64,000 nucleotides of DNA from positions 83,522,501 through 83,586,500 of the forward strand of contig NC_084467.1 of NCBI RefSeq assembly GCF_027409185.1. The letters are read 5' to 3'. Below, in pieces: positions 10,694 to 22,648 of the stretch. Made by a program: the position numbers and the translations under genes. Source of the DNA: Cynocephalus volans. Taxonomy: Eukaryota; Chordata; Mammalia; Dermoptera; Cynocephalidae. Each line of letters starts with the position of its first letter. Position 1 is the first letter of the stretch. The notes beneath the pieces were generated by a model, which saw only the letters and a program-made list of their open reading frames with translations, searched no databases and was not told where the DNA came from.

Positions 10694-12659
10694 AAATCAA
10701 TTTTAAAAAGATAATTATGTTTAGAAATTTAAAAACACTTTCAAATAATTAAAGGGTCAAAGAATAATTCATAATGGGAACTTTTTGGCAACTAAATAAA
10801 TAATAATAAAAATGTTACAGACTGAAAGTTATGAGATGTTGCTAAACTGTTACCTAAAAAGCAATTTACAGTCATAAATTCTTACATTCGAAGATAAGAA
10901 AAGGCTGAAAATTAATGAGCTAAAGGTTCAACTTAAAATATTTGAAAAAGAACAGAATAAACATATAAAATCAGAGGCTCAAAGAAGATTATAAAAATAA
11001 AAGGAGAAATTAAAGAAATAGAAAATAAGATACAACAGTGAAATAAAAAAGCTAAAAACATGGCTAAATATTAAAGTTGCCAAATGTCTGGCTTCAAGTA
11101 AGCAAAAAAAGGGAACAAGCTGTGGCTACATACAGATAACAAAAATAATGAGAATCTTATAAAATATTTATGCCAATACATCTACAAATTTACACAAAGT
11201 GGATACATTCCTATGAAAATATCTTAGCAACACTGATTTAAGAAGAAACAAAAAGCTTGAAGAGTCCTATAACCATAACAAAAAGAACACATCAGGCCCA
11301 CGTAGTTTCATTTTTCCCCCATGTTTCTGATCTGGGCACTTAGAATTCTTGAGCAGAAGGGCAAACAATTTTTTATTTTGTTAAATTGTATTCCAGAAAA
11401 GTATAACACTGCACATTTATACCAACAATGCACAAGGCTGCCCTTTTCCACACATCCAAATATGATTTAAATAAAACTCTTGGCATATTTTTAAAATAAT
11501 GAAAGAACACAAGGATGACCACTACACTGCTTCTATTTGTTACTGTTCTGGAAGTTCTAACAACAAAATAAAATGAACAAAAGAAATAAAGAGTAAGGAT
11601 TAGAAAGAATCAGAATTGTTGCTATTTGCAGATGATGAGATTATCTTCACAGAGAACAAAAGTTTACAAACAAATTATCAGGATTAATTAGAGTGTAGCA
11701 AGGTACTTCTTATGACATCATTTTACAAAAATCAACTGTATTTCTATATACTACAACACAGGAAATGTCATTAAAAAACATATTATGTACAGTAGGAATA
11801 AGACAATACAAGGTACCTAAAAATAAACACAATAAAAGATATGCAAGACTCTTATGCAGACAATTAGAAAATGTTACTGAAGAGCATTAAAGGAGATCTA
11901 AATGGAGAGACAGATGAAGTTTCAGGATAGGAAGACATCATCATACAGATGTAAGTTCTTCCCAAACTGACATATTCAATTTAATTCAAATAAAAATACC
12001 AACAAGGTTCATCGTGAATTTCTTAAAGCTAATTCAAAAAACTTATGTAAAAATGAAAGAACAACTAAAACACTTCTGTAGAATAAGACTAAGGAGACCT
12101 TGCTATTGGCTCGGGGATAGACAAATAAGCCAGTTAAAAGAATAGAGAGCTAAGATACAGATCTATGCACACACAGAAAGACACAGACATATGCATACAC
12201 TTGATACAATAGCAGTGGCACTGCAGATCAGTAAGAAAAGGGATGTTCAGTGGTGCTGGGCTGGGACACCTGTTTTACCATATGGAAATTAGATCCCTTT
12301 CAAACATTATACAGAAAAATCAGTTCCAGACAGATTTAAAGACAGATGTGGAAAGCAAAATGTTAAAACTTTTAGAAAATAACACATGAGTATAACTCTA
12401 GCACCTTGGAGCACTAAGAGAAAATATAAATTTGCAGGCCTAAACGAAAATAAAAATATTAAAATCTAAAACTTGTATTTGCTATAAAACAGTAAAAGAA
12501 TAAACAGGAAGAAAACATATACAGCAATATATACTTATGTGACATATAAAAATATATACATAAAATATGACAAAGAATTAGAACACAGAATAGACAAATA
12601 GAAAAAAATAGGAGAGAAAAAAAAAAAAAAAAGAAAAAAGTCAAACTGAAAAAAGATCA

Positions 12660-13030
12660 TAAGAGTTCACTGAATTCCAGAAAGACTGAAGGAGAAAACA
12701 GACATGCAGACATGCATGGCCTAGTTAAATTTCAGAATTCTAAGGAAAGAGAATCAAATTGACATCAAACATCTTTTTGGAACTTTAACTGCTAAAAGAG
12801 AGTGAAACAGTATTTATAGACTTCTAAGGAAAAAAAATGTGGCATTACAATTAGAATTATACATCAAGCCAAACAACTACTGGGGTATAATGTCACAACA
12901 AAGATATTTTCAGATACGGAAAGACTCTGTAAATATGCTGCCCATGTAAATTTTCTAGGAAAAAAAAAAAAAAAAAACTCAAGGAAATATTTGAGCCAAA
13001 TAGAAGAGAAAATGAATTCAAAAGACATTG
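12660..13030 (+). mobile_element. HAL1/L1 ORF1-like relic
   Basis: The order TTTTCAGATACGGAAAGACTC, CCATGTAAATTTTCTAGG and an A run at 12960-12977 resembles the ORF1-like part of HAL1/L1M elements. Decayed and without an open frame. Confidence 0.4.
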
Positions 13031-13547
13031 TACATAAGAAACAGTTGTGAGTTGAGACTATTCAATTATTGATGACATTATGAGATTTAATTAAATTAAA
13101 TTAAAATAATTGAGATAGGAGAAAGGTAATGAAATCTATTTTAGACTTTAAAAATTTTATTTTCTCTCATTCCTCATACTTCATGATTCTCTTCCCTCGT
13201 ACTTTGCCTTTTTGCCAGGATAATTCCTTTAGCCTGACTTCTGATCTACTAATAGTTTTCAGCTATATTTAATTTGATAATTATTGCCTCAGAATTTTTA
13301 ATTTTGATAACTGTTTTGTTTTGACTTCCAAGAAATCTTTCTTGTTTCAAGATTGCTTCTTTTATAAGAGACTATTGTGTAATTAATGGAATATCTCCTT
13401 AAATTTCAAGGATAATATGAAATTTTTTAAAAGTTATTTTGTGTTTCTTTATTAACTGTTCTGGCAGAGGCCTTCTGCTTTGAACCTGTTGATTCTCTTC
13501 ATAATGTCTGATCACATTTCAGTTTCAGCTTATAATTATAAATAAAA
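13031..13547. other. Intron sequence, nothing recognised
   Basis: AT-rich DNA with no gene or repeat I can name. Confidence 0.4.
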
Positions 13548-13555
13548 GTCTAGAT

Positions 13556-13757
13556 CAGTGTCATCAGAACTTTCTGCAATGGTAAAAAATTCTGCACTGT
13601 CCAATGGTAGCCACTAGCCATATGTGGCTACTGAGCATTAAAAATGTGGCTAGTGTAATTGAGGGACCAAATTTTAGATTTTATTTAAGTTTAATTAATT
13701 TAAATTGAAATATAAACAGACACATGTGGCTGGGGGCTACTATACTGGACAGTGCAG
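13556..13757. mobile_element. MER5A (hAT-Charlie) MITE
   Basis: MER5A features: CACTGTCCAATGGTAGCCAC, a TATGTGGCTACTGAGCATT block, AATGTGGCTAGTG, an AT-rich middle, ACATGTGGCTGGGGGC and GGACAGTGCAG. An exact 8-bp duplication GTCTAGAT at 13548-13555 and 13758-13765 is the size expected for hAT elements. Confidence 0.9.
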
Positions 13758-14033
13758 GTCTAGATTGTTCAGTATTCTTAGCTAATATGGGCTCTTCCAG
13801 CAAATGTATTGAGCACTATGGATTTCTTCAGCAAGACCCCTCTTCTTCCTACTCTGGTGACTTCCATGGACGGTACAGAAGATAGCTGCCAGGGGCTGCA
13901 GGTGCCTGGTCCCCTAAACTACAGGACAGAAAGAGACTAGTGGGTGAACCCATCCTTTTAGCAGGGCTTGCTGAGAAGGTGTCTATCTCTCTGTCTTTTT
14001 CTGTCGTCTCCCCACCACAACTAATGCTCCTCC

Positions 14034-14035
<2 letters not shown>

Positions 14036-14061
<26 letters not shown>
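14036..14061. repeat. (AC)n microsatellite
   Basis: About 13 uninterrupted AC units. The surrounding 13766-14595 shows no gene or other named repeat. Confidence 0.95.
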
Positions 14062-14064
<3 letters not shown>

Positions 14065-14611
14065 GACACACAGGGGTGGCCAGCAGAAAGGATAACAGGT
14101 GTGTTCATGTTACCACCCTGCATGCTCTCTTCTGCATCTCTGCAGAACTCTTCCCAGCTTCAGATTCATGAGTAGAGACCCTTTCAGAAATAGACAGAAT
14201 TTTTTCTCTAACAGTGGTTGCACTGCCCCAGCAGGAAATTAATTGACAGAGGAAGGAAGTCAAATAAAGATACTCAGTCCTAAATTACGGCACTACTTTG
14301 ATAATAAAAAAAAATGGCACTTAAAAAATCCAAAACCTTTGGCTTTCTTATCAATGTGAATCAAACTCAACTTACTGGGTTCTAAAACATTGTGATCCAC
14401 ATATTTTTCCTATGTTTTACTATACCATGAAATAATTCAGCAAATAAACAATATATACGGTGATAAACCCAGAGGGAAACATTCAATATGTATGTTAAAT
14501 TAAAACTAGAACCTCCAAATTGGATGCACCTTCAGAAAGAATACACACACACACTAACTGGGTAAAACCAAAGATACCTGTCCCTTATGTTTAAAAAAAA
14601 AAACAGTAAAA

Positions 14612-14806
14612 GAAGATATAACAACCACAATTACTTGAAGTTGATACGACAAGCAAACAGAAAGGACATTGTTGGGGGAGAGGGGGGGAGGGAGAAGGGA
14701 GGGAGGTTTTGGTGATAGGGAGCAATAATCAGCCACAATGTATATCGACAAAATAAAATTTAAAAAATAAAAAATAAAATAAAATAAAAAATAAAATAAA
14801 ATAAAT
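14612..14806 (+). mobile_element. 5'-truncated young L1 (3'UTR only)
   Basis: It begins inside the 3'UTR (GAAGATATAACAACCAC) and is nearly identical to 27717-27883 of the full-length L1, including the polypurine G-rich tract at 14673-14706. It ends in an A-rich (AAAAT)n tail. A 16-bp duplication AAAAAAAACAGTAAAA at 14596-14611 and 14807-14822 flanks it. It is the same subfamily as the 21-kb element. Confidence 0.92.
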
Positions 14807-15109
14807 AAAAAAAACAGTAAAAATTTTGTGATTATTTTGACATTTATGTATTTTTTAAGTGCTCTAAACCACTGGTAAATTATAATACTCTTTACATTCT
14901 TTTCGTGTGAAAAATCACCATCACTTTCTCAAATTATCCACTAACTCTAGAGTATATCCAATATACTCTAATATAAATGCTTAAATGACATTTTTAGTCT
15001 TTGATGCCTTAGATGAGAATTCACAGGGCATCTTTTCTCACTGAGTTTTTTGAATTGGAAAAGAATACACAAAAGGGGCAGAGTGGCTATTCTGGAGAAG
15101 ACACACATA

Positions 15110-15235
15110 GGTGTGAAACACATACTTGGTAGGACCCTGGTTGAATTATTTATGCCTCTGAGCCTTGATTTTCTCATTTGTAAAATGAGGATACTATTAC
15201 CTGTCTGACAATCATTGCAAGGACCAATTACTGCC
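15110..15235 (-). repeat. MIR SINE fragment
   Basis: TCTGAGCCTTGATTTTCTC and ATTTGTAAAATGAGGATA are the reverse complement of the MIR core region. Partial copy. Confidence 0.6.
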
Positions 15236-15344
15236 ATACTCGATTGCCTTTACTACTTTCTCATTTCATAGTTTCTAAAAGGAAAAAGTTTGTTTTGCTT
15301 TGTCAGTCAAATAGGCTTTCCTGAAATAGTTCAGTATACATATT

Positions 15345-15793
15345 TGGATTGGGTTGAATAATGTCCCTCAAAAACTCATGTCCATCTGGAACCTGTGAAT
15401 TTGACCTTATTTGGAAATAGGGTCTTTGCACATGAAATCAAGTTAAGATGAGGTCATTCTGGATTAGCATGGGCCCTAAATCTAAACAACTGGTGTGCTC
15501 ATAATGGCATGTGAAGACAGAGACACAGAAAAGGCCATGTGTGGATGGAGGCAGAGACTTGAGTGATGCAGCTGCAAGCCAAGGGAGGCCAAGGATTGCT
15601 GGCAACCATCAGAAGCCAGGAAGAGGCAAGGAAAGATTCTTCTCTAGAACATTAAGAGGGAGCATGGCTCTGTGACACCTTGATTTCGGACTCCTAGCCT
15701 ACAGACCTGTGAAAAAAATACATCTCTTTTGTTTTATTCCACCCTGTTTATGGTATTTTGTTACATCAGCCCTGGGAAACTTATTCAGTATTG
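15345..15793 (+). mobile_element. MLT1-type solo LTR (ERVL-MaLR)
   Basis: Contains the MLT1 signatures TTGACCTTATTTGGAAATAG, GGTCTTTGCACATGAAATCA, AAGATGAGGTCATTCTGG, TGACACCTTGATTTCGGACT and GGTATTTTGTTACATCAGCC. No internal region is attached. Confidence 0.8.
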
Positions 15794-15799
15794 ATTCCA

Positions 15800-16936
15800 A
15801 AAATAGAAATGGAAGCGTTCTGGCTCATCTTCCACACAGAAAAAAAGTACCATGCATTTTGTTATGGCTGAATGATATAGCAAGCAGATTCATATTTCAA
15901 TCTTGTTTGATGTGTATTTTCTAAGGACACATTTTAACAGTGTGTTAGTTACAAATCATGTTTATAAGTGACCAAAAATCAACTTGAACAGGCTTAAAAA
16001 AAAATGTGTTTGTGTGTGAGAGGGGGTATATTAGTGGATCCTGATTTCCAAAGAAAAGAAGAACCATTAAGCCAGAACCAAAACAGGAGCAGCAAGGCCA
16101 ATGGAGCCACTGAAGGCAGGACTCGCCATCTGGTTTCTTATATTATTGTTCCTGTGTATTATATTCATTCTTCTGTCTACAGACTATCTATATCTGCCGG
16201 GTGAAAACATGACTGCCAGCAGCTCCCACAAGTTTTTCTTTTACAGAGCTTGCCTCTGGAGAGAGACTGATTCTGTTCTCTGGGTCTCCAAGTCCAAAAG
16301 GCCCAAAGAAAGATTTTGATTGACCTGAGCTGGGTCAGCTGTCCATTCCTGAACTACTTGATGCAGCCTTATGGCCAGGTAGTTCCCAGAGAGAGAGATG
16401 GATGAAGACAATCTACACAATCTCTAGTTTCCTTTCTTAATAAAGAAGTAGTTTCACTTTTTAAAAAAACTCAATTCTGACTAAAATGCTAAAATTAAGT
16501 GAATAATCAGGCACAGAGAAGTAATTTTCAACGCAGACACAAATACAATTTGGAGAATAAGAAGCAGCCATACGTAAATTGAATTATTATTAAATGCCAT
16601 ACACTGATAAAGAATTTTAATGAACAGCCAATGAGCACATGAACTGGATGCTTTATGTAAGTGTAAATAAAACAATTTAAACAGTTGGAATTAAATGAAA
16701 AACTGTTTTCTGTATTTAAAAGAATAAAAGAGAATATAGAAAATTAAGCAACCACTTTAATTAGAAGATTTACAGAAATTCTTATCTTTTGGTAGTAAAG
16801 AAATATACTTCATCAGCAGTAAACATTTGACTGCCTATTGTGGGTAGAGTACTGAAGTACCATGAAATTATTTCCAGAGACAATTAAACTCAATGTACAA
16901 CTTGCAACTTTCTTAGAAATAGAAACTAGTACTTAC
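15800..16936. other. ALG14 intron 2 immediately after exon 2
   Basis: No gene or confidently named repeat. On the minus strand this follows the exon 2 donor at 16936. Neither ALG14 exon 3 nor exon 4 was recognised here or further left. Confidence 0.55.
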
Positions 16937-17088
16937 CATAGTGCTAGGGTCTCTATCAGCTCGATCTAGTTCAAAAGAATTAATTTTTTTGGCACTCATT
17001 TCATCAGTGTCAGCAATGATATAATGTCTCGGTGAGTAAGCACTGGACAAGCTCCCAAGCAGCCTCAGGATCTCAGTGGTATGCCCAC
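16937..17088 (-). CDS. ALG14: ALG14 exon 2 (coding, internal)
   Basis: ALG14 is the membrane-bound subunit that recruits ALG13 to the cytosolic face of the ER. Together they add the second GlcNAc to dolichol-PP-GlcNAc in N-glycan precursor synthesis. This 152-nt exon encodes residues 46-96. It opens with the split Gly and GGHTTEILRLLG, then PRHYIIADTDEMSA and ELDRADRDPSTM, all recognisable as mammalian ALG14. Splice sites fit: the acceptor AG is at 17090-17089 behind a long pyrimidine tract (about 17092-17165, minus strand), and the donor ATG|GTAAGT has its GT at 16936-16935. The exon enters in phase 1, matching exon 1, and leaves in phase 0. There are no frameshifts or stops. The remaining ~120 C-terminal residues are outside the window. 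Confidence 0.96.
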
Positions 17089-17379
17089 CTGGAAAAAATA
17101 TTGGAAGAAAAAAAAAAGAAGAAGAAAAAATAAACAAAACAAAAGAAAAAAATATTGGAAGGCCTAAGATTAAGAAACCCACAATAGACATATACATACG
17201 ACCATGTTATACCAATGTCATATCTTTGGGGGGAGAAGGACCACAGTAACTGCATATTTCTCAAAAGACACAAAGAACATTTGGAAACAATGATCTATGC
17301 CCATGTGTAAGTAGTACTTTTATATGGGGGAGAAGACAATAAATGCATAAAAACAAAATCGACACAAGCAGTAGGTACT

Positions 17380-17870
17380 GAGGAAGGCACTCTAAGACAC
17401 TATAAGACATGGCTCTTGTTATCAAGAAGACTGGTGGGAAAAGGGCAAGACACACATATATAAAGAGGATGTAAGACAGCAAGAAAAATGAAACTGGGGG
17501 GCGGGAACAAGCAAATGGTTATGAAAAATCAATGCACTAAGAGTAGGGAACATCCCTGGTAAGGCTGAGATGACTTGAAAGGCAGTGATAATGGACAAAT
17601 AGGAGTAGGAAGGCCACTGCGCAGGGGTGAGAATTGTTAGGGCATGACATGGCAAGATCTGAGATACGTGTTCAAAAGGTGGTAGAAACACTGGGAAGAA
17701 GGGTGAGGGTGAAGTAAGGTCAGGAAAGTAGAATGAGAAATGGGAAGACAGTCACTGGATGTCTCTGGGTAGAGAAGTAAACTAAGAGAAGCATGAGCAC
17801 TGATCGGTAGGGCTTGGTGTCCCTAATAAAGACTTGTTCACCAATCTAACCCCAGCTCCTAACAGAGGTC
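17380..17870 (-). repeat. L2 LINE fragment, minus strand
   Basis: Purine-rich sequence matching the complement of L2: GGAAGGCACTCTAAGACAC, a GACATGGCTCTTG block, GAGTAGGAAGGCCACTG and GGGAAGACAGTCACTGGATG. Decayed. It lies in ALG14 intron 1. Confidence 0.5.
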
Positions 17871-18079
17871 TCAGCACACTGCAGGTCTTCAAATATTTAC
17901 CAGCTTCACCAAGCAAGTCTATGTTCAGTTTTTGAAGTCATACAATTTCTAAACTTTTAATGTTAATTTCAAAAGTGTAAATTTAAAAATCAACTATGTT
18001 CATTGAGGTTCCCTTCATACAAACAACAAAAGAACCTCTACCTATTCTACAAACCATTTGAAATAAATTACTTATTAAG

Positions 18080-18260
18080 GAGCCCTACCATACCTATTTC
18101 AGTTCATTTCACAAGCTCTGTGCCTCAGCTAGGTGTCTTTAACATTCTCTGCATTCATCTTTTTTGTTATCTGTTCCTTGCCTCTGGTCATACTGTTCTC
18201 TACCTAGAAAGCTTTCTCCAGTCCACCTCCCTTAGTATTGTAAGAAAGAGCTTTTAATAG
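18080..18260 (+). repeat. L2 LINE fragment
   Basis: CCTTGCCTCTGGTCATACTG, CTACCTAGAAAGC and TTCTCCAGTCCACCTCC resemble the L2 3' region (the LTGGAA-type block). Short and degraded. Confidence 0.45.
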
Positions 18261-18789
18261 TGATACACGAACACAGGAAGATAATTAAGCAAATTAAGCA
18301 TTTGTTTCCCCCAACACATTTTTTATAGTAGAAAACAAATTTTTTTTTTCTAAATTCCAGAAGGAATTACATATAGAAAGAAATCTGCTTCAGATTTAGC
18401 GTAAATTTCAGCAACTAAAATCATACATTAACTTTATAACTTGTCACCCATCTTCTTGATGAGGGCATGTAATTTACACATCTGGTTCATACTCATTTTA
18501 GTATTTTTATTTTTAGAACTGAAAAAGTGTGTTGGTTTGCAAAGGAAGTACTTGTTTTCACAGCTGGAGCTATTGAGGCTAAAAGCTAATATCCACAACA
18601 TCTTCAACTGCAATTAAAACTTCCTTATACCTGCTTTAATAGTCTTCCCCACTCGCCATGTTTTAGAAAGGACACCCTCACTGAATACATTCATTGAAAA
18701 TTTAACCTTGTTAGTGAATAAAGTCATTAAAATGATGAACTGTCTTGATTTTACTCGTGTTAAGATATATTTTGGGAGAATAAAATCCT

Positions 18790-19400
18790 CTCAGTTCTAC
18801 CTTAAAATGTATCAAGCATCCAATCACTTCTTACCACCTCCTTTGCCACCACCCTGCTTCAAGCTACTATCACTTCTCCCACGGATTATGAGCATAGCTT
18901 CCTGGTCTGTTCCTCCTCTGTTCTCAACACATCATCCAGTGTGATCTAATTAAAAAGAGTTGATCAAATTATTCACCTCTGCTCAAACCCTCCAATGGCT
19001 TCACATCTCACACGGAATAGAAGGCTTCTTGTACTCTGACCCCCAACTCTGTCACCTCTTGAACCTCATCTTCTGCTTCCTCCCCCCTTCCTCAGTCTAT
19101 TCCACTCACTCTGGCCTCCTTAGTGTCATGTCCCAGGGAGGCTTTCCCTCACAATTCTTTTAAAAATGCAATCCTTTTTCTCAGTGTCATAGTATTTATC
19201 GCTATATAATTTACAATTTATTTATATAATTTACTAAGAATTCTATTTATTTCTTTTGTTTTTTAATCTCCCCCCACCCCTGTGCCACCAGAAGGCAAGC
19301 ACCTTCTAGAAAGGCAGGAATTTTTGTTCATTTTGTTACTGCTATACCTCCCGTGCCTAGAAAATAGTAGGCCCTCCTATCGTTGAATGAATGAATGAGA
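18790..19400 (+). repeat. L2 LINE 3' end
   Basis: L2 landmarks in order: TAATTAAAAAGAGTTGATCA, CTGCTCAAACCCTCCAATGG, CTTGTACTCTGACC, then GAAGGCAAGCACCTT, TGCCTAGAAAATAGTAGG and the terminal (GAAT)n tail near 19385. Confidence 0.75.
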
Positions 19401-19409
19401 GTTTGACAT

Positions 19410-20270
19410 TAAATCTAAAATTTGCCTAGGGAGACCATATTGTGTTTCAGAGAAAAGTAATACTTTTGATAGATATGCTCTGAATATAAGTAGTCAACTA
19501 ATATTTTATGGTATCTAAAGATTAAATGTTGCTTGGTGTTCAAGGTAAACAATGAAAACGCCTTCTGTCTCCTCCAAAATTTCATGCACAAACTACTAAA
19601 CTGTTTATTTGATTACAAGTCTTTCTTTGACTTGCATGATTCTTGACCCCTCCCTACCCTGAATTATTTGATTGACAGAGGGCACCACTTGCCAGATGAA
19701 TTTTCAATTTTAATTTTGGTTTCTACTCCACCAAATCTAACATAGTCATGTATCGCTTAATGAAGGTGATGTTCTGAGAAATGCGTTGAAAGGAAGACAA
19801 AAAATAATTTCTTTTCTCTGCTCTCATAAGTTTTTAGCTGAAACATGTCTGTAACAAAGAAACAGACTGATTAGAGAAAAACAAACATTTTATTTTTAGC
19901 ACCTCCTACCAATCACACAAGAGAGGCCTCAGTTCAAAAGTATTTCTCTCTTAAAGCAATGGCTTGGAGCTCTGTCTCGAATACTATTTTAATGAAAAGC
20001 CATATAATCTTAGAAGTGACAGGACAAAGAAGAGAGCAGTTTCAGACTTCCAAAGGGCAGGAAACTTTGGGAAGGTAAAGTTTATAGAAAGAGTAAAGTC
20101 TGCTCCTAGATTCTCCTAGCTCTGCTGGCACCAGACTCTGAGCTGATAAGAGCTCAAATTAGGGCCTGTGATCCTAACCACTACATGGTGGAGAGCAGTG
20201 GAGTAGCAGCAATAACTCTATAAAGCAGTTTAAAACACCTTTTAGTATCTCGACTCAGCCTACCTCCCCA
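19410..20270. other. ALG14 intron 1, nothing confidently recognised
   Basis: No gene seen. The stretch 19760-20250 (GCTGAAACATGTCTGTAAC.., AGCAATGGCTTGGAGCTC..) has the look of an old interspersed repeat, possibly LTR-derived, but I cannot name it. Confidence 0.35.
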
Positions 20271-20274
20271 CATT

Positions 20275-20720
20275 AAACTTTGTGCGATAGTGCTCTCTCA
20301 CCGCTGGCCATTTCAATTGCTTTCACCTTTTTTTCACACCCTCCCAGCCCTCAAAGTCCCAGCTCCTTCTTGTCTGCTACTTTGTGGTTATCTTTCAAGT
20401 CTCAGTCTAGCATCACTTCTTCCAAGTTTTCTGTCCCAAGTTCAGGTGCCCTTCCTGAAGACTGCCATAGCAGTTTGTATTTCTTACATTATTATCATAA
20501 GATTATAGCACTTATCTCATTGTGGCAAGTACCCATTTTGCTTTCTGTTAGTTTTTTTTATATTCTACATTTCACTCACTGCTGTATCCTCGCACCTTTC
20601 ACAGTGCCTGGCACATAGCACTCCACGGCAAGTAATATTAGTCAGTTTCGTTATGTCCAGAGGTTAGCTTAGTGCCTGGCCTTTCTTATGGCTCAAAATA
20701 CGTTAAGTGAATGAAATAAT
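20275..20720 (+). repeat. L2 LINE 3' end
   Basis: CTCTCACCGCTGGCCATTTC, AGTCCCAGCTCCTTCTTG, CACAGTGCCTGGCACATAGC and ACGTTAAGTGAATGAA give the L2 3' layout. The tail is degenerate. Confidence 0.65.
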
Positions 20721-20852
20721 GACTTTTACTTGAAAGTAAGTTTAATGCATTTGCTCATACTATAAATATTATCCTATCTAGGTGCAATCTCTTGGCATTT
20801 CAAAATGTACACACTGTGTGTGCATATGTGCATGTGTATATGTGCATATATA

Positions 20853-20854
<2 letters not shown>

Positions 20855-20884
<30 letters not shown>
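20855..20884. repeat. (GT)n microsatellite
   Basis: About 15 GT units preceded by degenerate TG/TA alternation from about 20815. Confidence 0.95.
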
Positions 20885-20893
<9 letters not shown>

Positions 20894-21143
20894 CCTGTCA
20901 AAACAGTTCATTTAAAATTGTAAGCGCCTACAGAGCTGGTGGATTTAGACTGTACTCGCATTACCGGGTAAGATGTTGCTCATGCTCTACGACCTGTGTG
21001 TATTGTTCTACGATTTGTAGATAACTGTTTTTATCTTCGTGGATTTTGTATATTTATAAATGTGACAATTCACTCTGCCTCATTTATCATGTAGACGTCG
21101 TGTTTCCTAAACACAAAATGACTCAATTAATAATGGACAACAA

Positions 21144-22648
21144 GGTGGTTTTTCAAGATGGCGGCGGCTGCGGCGGCTGGCGCGGAGTAGCTGAGGTGGA
21201 AAAGGTGGCCACTGGGCCTCAGGCAGCCGGGAATCTTGTGGACCTTCCTCTCGCCATCTCTTAAGGGAGGACTGCTGCTGCTGACCGGTCGTGGGGGGTG
21301 ACCGCCACTTTGCCCCCGGCCGGAAAGGCTGCCTCATTTACAGACAACAGCTTTGAAGTGTGGAGCAGGAAAAGAACTGTTTCTTAGCTGCAAAAGCGAG
21401 TCTCGAAACAGGGAACACGGCGCCAGGGCTGCTGTGGATGCAGCCAGGATCCCGGAGGCCGGGGCCGCGCTGAAGGCGGCCAGCTGCCCTATTCAGGATT
21501 TGAGGTTTCAGACCGGCATTAAAGAAGATTCCTGGGAGTGCCCGAGCGCCGCGACTGAACAGCCCGAGGCGGCAGCGGCCGAGAACTGGGAAAGGCGGCA
21601 AACCAGAGACAGAGAGCGAGCACCCGACCTGGCACAGCACTGTGAGTGATCCCTGGCACAGCTCTGTTCGGGGGGTGGATGCCCACGCGGCTCCCGCCTG
21701 CACCACCAGGCCACTCACCACCCGGTGCTGCCTCCATTTTCCCAGGTGCGGGCAGCTCCGCCCTGCTCGGCCATCACTGAGCCCTCCCACTTGCTTGGCC
21801 TGGCGCGGGGGCCTCCGCTCCCACTCCCTCCGCGGTTCTCTGGCGGGGCTGGTGGAGGGGGTGTCCCGGGCCAGTGTCGGGACGGCAAGGAAGTACGGGC
21901 GGGCCGACTGTCACTCCACCATACCCTGGACTCCGGCCCCAGGTAAACTCCCTGTTACTGGGAGGCAGATACCATCTCTGCGGCCACCAGTTTGGAAAAA
22001 AGCCTAACGAATGTCTGGTTGGGAATAGTGTGGTAGGAGAGTTCCCAGGTCCGCTTGAACCTGCCGGAGACCAGGCTGCAGGTGGGCGCTAGACTCGGTT
22101 TATACTGGGGGGATACAAAGGTGAACAAGACCCGAGAAAGGTCTACATAGTGCTACAAAGGCACCCAGAGAGACCAGTCGTCTGTGCCCAGCAGAAACCT
22201 GGTAGACTTCCTGGGCGAGGCGGTGCCGAGCAGGGTCTTGAAGGCCCAGCTGATAGACGAGGGGTGCAGAAGACACGCCCCAGCCCAGCACAGTGCGCAC
22301 AGAGTGGGGAAGACGTGCGGCCAGGGAGGGGGAGACTCGACAGAAACCACACACCCGGTGGGGTCGCCACTGCACGATCTAACAGCCTGGGCCAGAGCAC
22401 ACGGAACAGGGAGAAGTCCTGCACAAGAAGTGAAAGCTCAACAGAGATCACACACCCTGTGGTACGTGATCCACCAGCCCTGCAGAGTCCAAGCTGACCA
22501 GAAAGGTGGCTCCCCGGAGAAGCCCAAGACCCGAGACAACCACACACACAAGGCACTAGAGGCCAACTGAGCAGTCACGGAGGGAGCCATACGAAATTGG
22601 CAACCACAGCAACATCCTAGTTAGTCATTAGTCTCAAACCGGTGAACT
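21144..22648 (+). promoter_or_regulatory. L1 5'UTR with internal promoter
   Basis: About 1.5 kb, GC-rich and CpG-rich, starting at the 5' junction. A YY1-type motif CAAGATGGCGGC is at 21154-21165, eleven bases into the element. This mirrors the YY1 site that positions transcription in other L1 5'UTRs. The many short frames on both strands reflect GC richness. Whether an antisense promoter exists here cannot be seen from sequence. Confidence 0.8.

Larger units (their letters stand above)
9210..12640 (+). mobile_element. Decayed L1M ORF2 sequence (composite)
   Basis: Plus-strand matches to ancient L1 ORF2. EN-like blocks at 9245-9370 and again at 10085-10240 both contain AAAGACACA/AGAAGACACATCC followed by AGAAAAAG, which suggests two overlapping copies. 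An RT core at about 11600-11650 reads LLFADDEIIF (TTTGCAGATGATGAG). A late ORF2 region lies at 11880-12460. Many stops and indels. MER2 is nested at 9701-10021. Confidence 0.6.

Noticed and set aside
1..16936. ALG14 exons 3 and 4
   Set aside because: I looked on the minus strand for the expected continuation after DPSTM and did not find it. They probably lie beyond the left edge, as intron 2 is long in other mammals.
21107..22556. Long ORFs, including antisense ones up to 150 codons, in the L1 5'UTR
   Set aside because: GC-rich 5'UTR composition. Primate L1 ORF0 is antisense in this area, but I saw no feature linking these frames to it.
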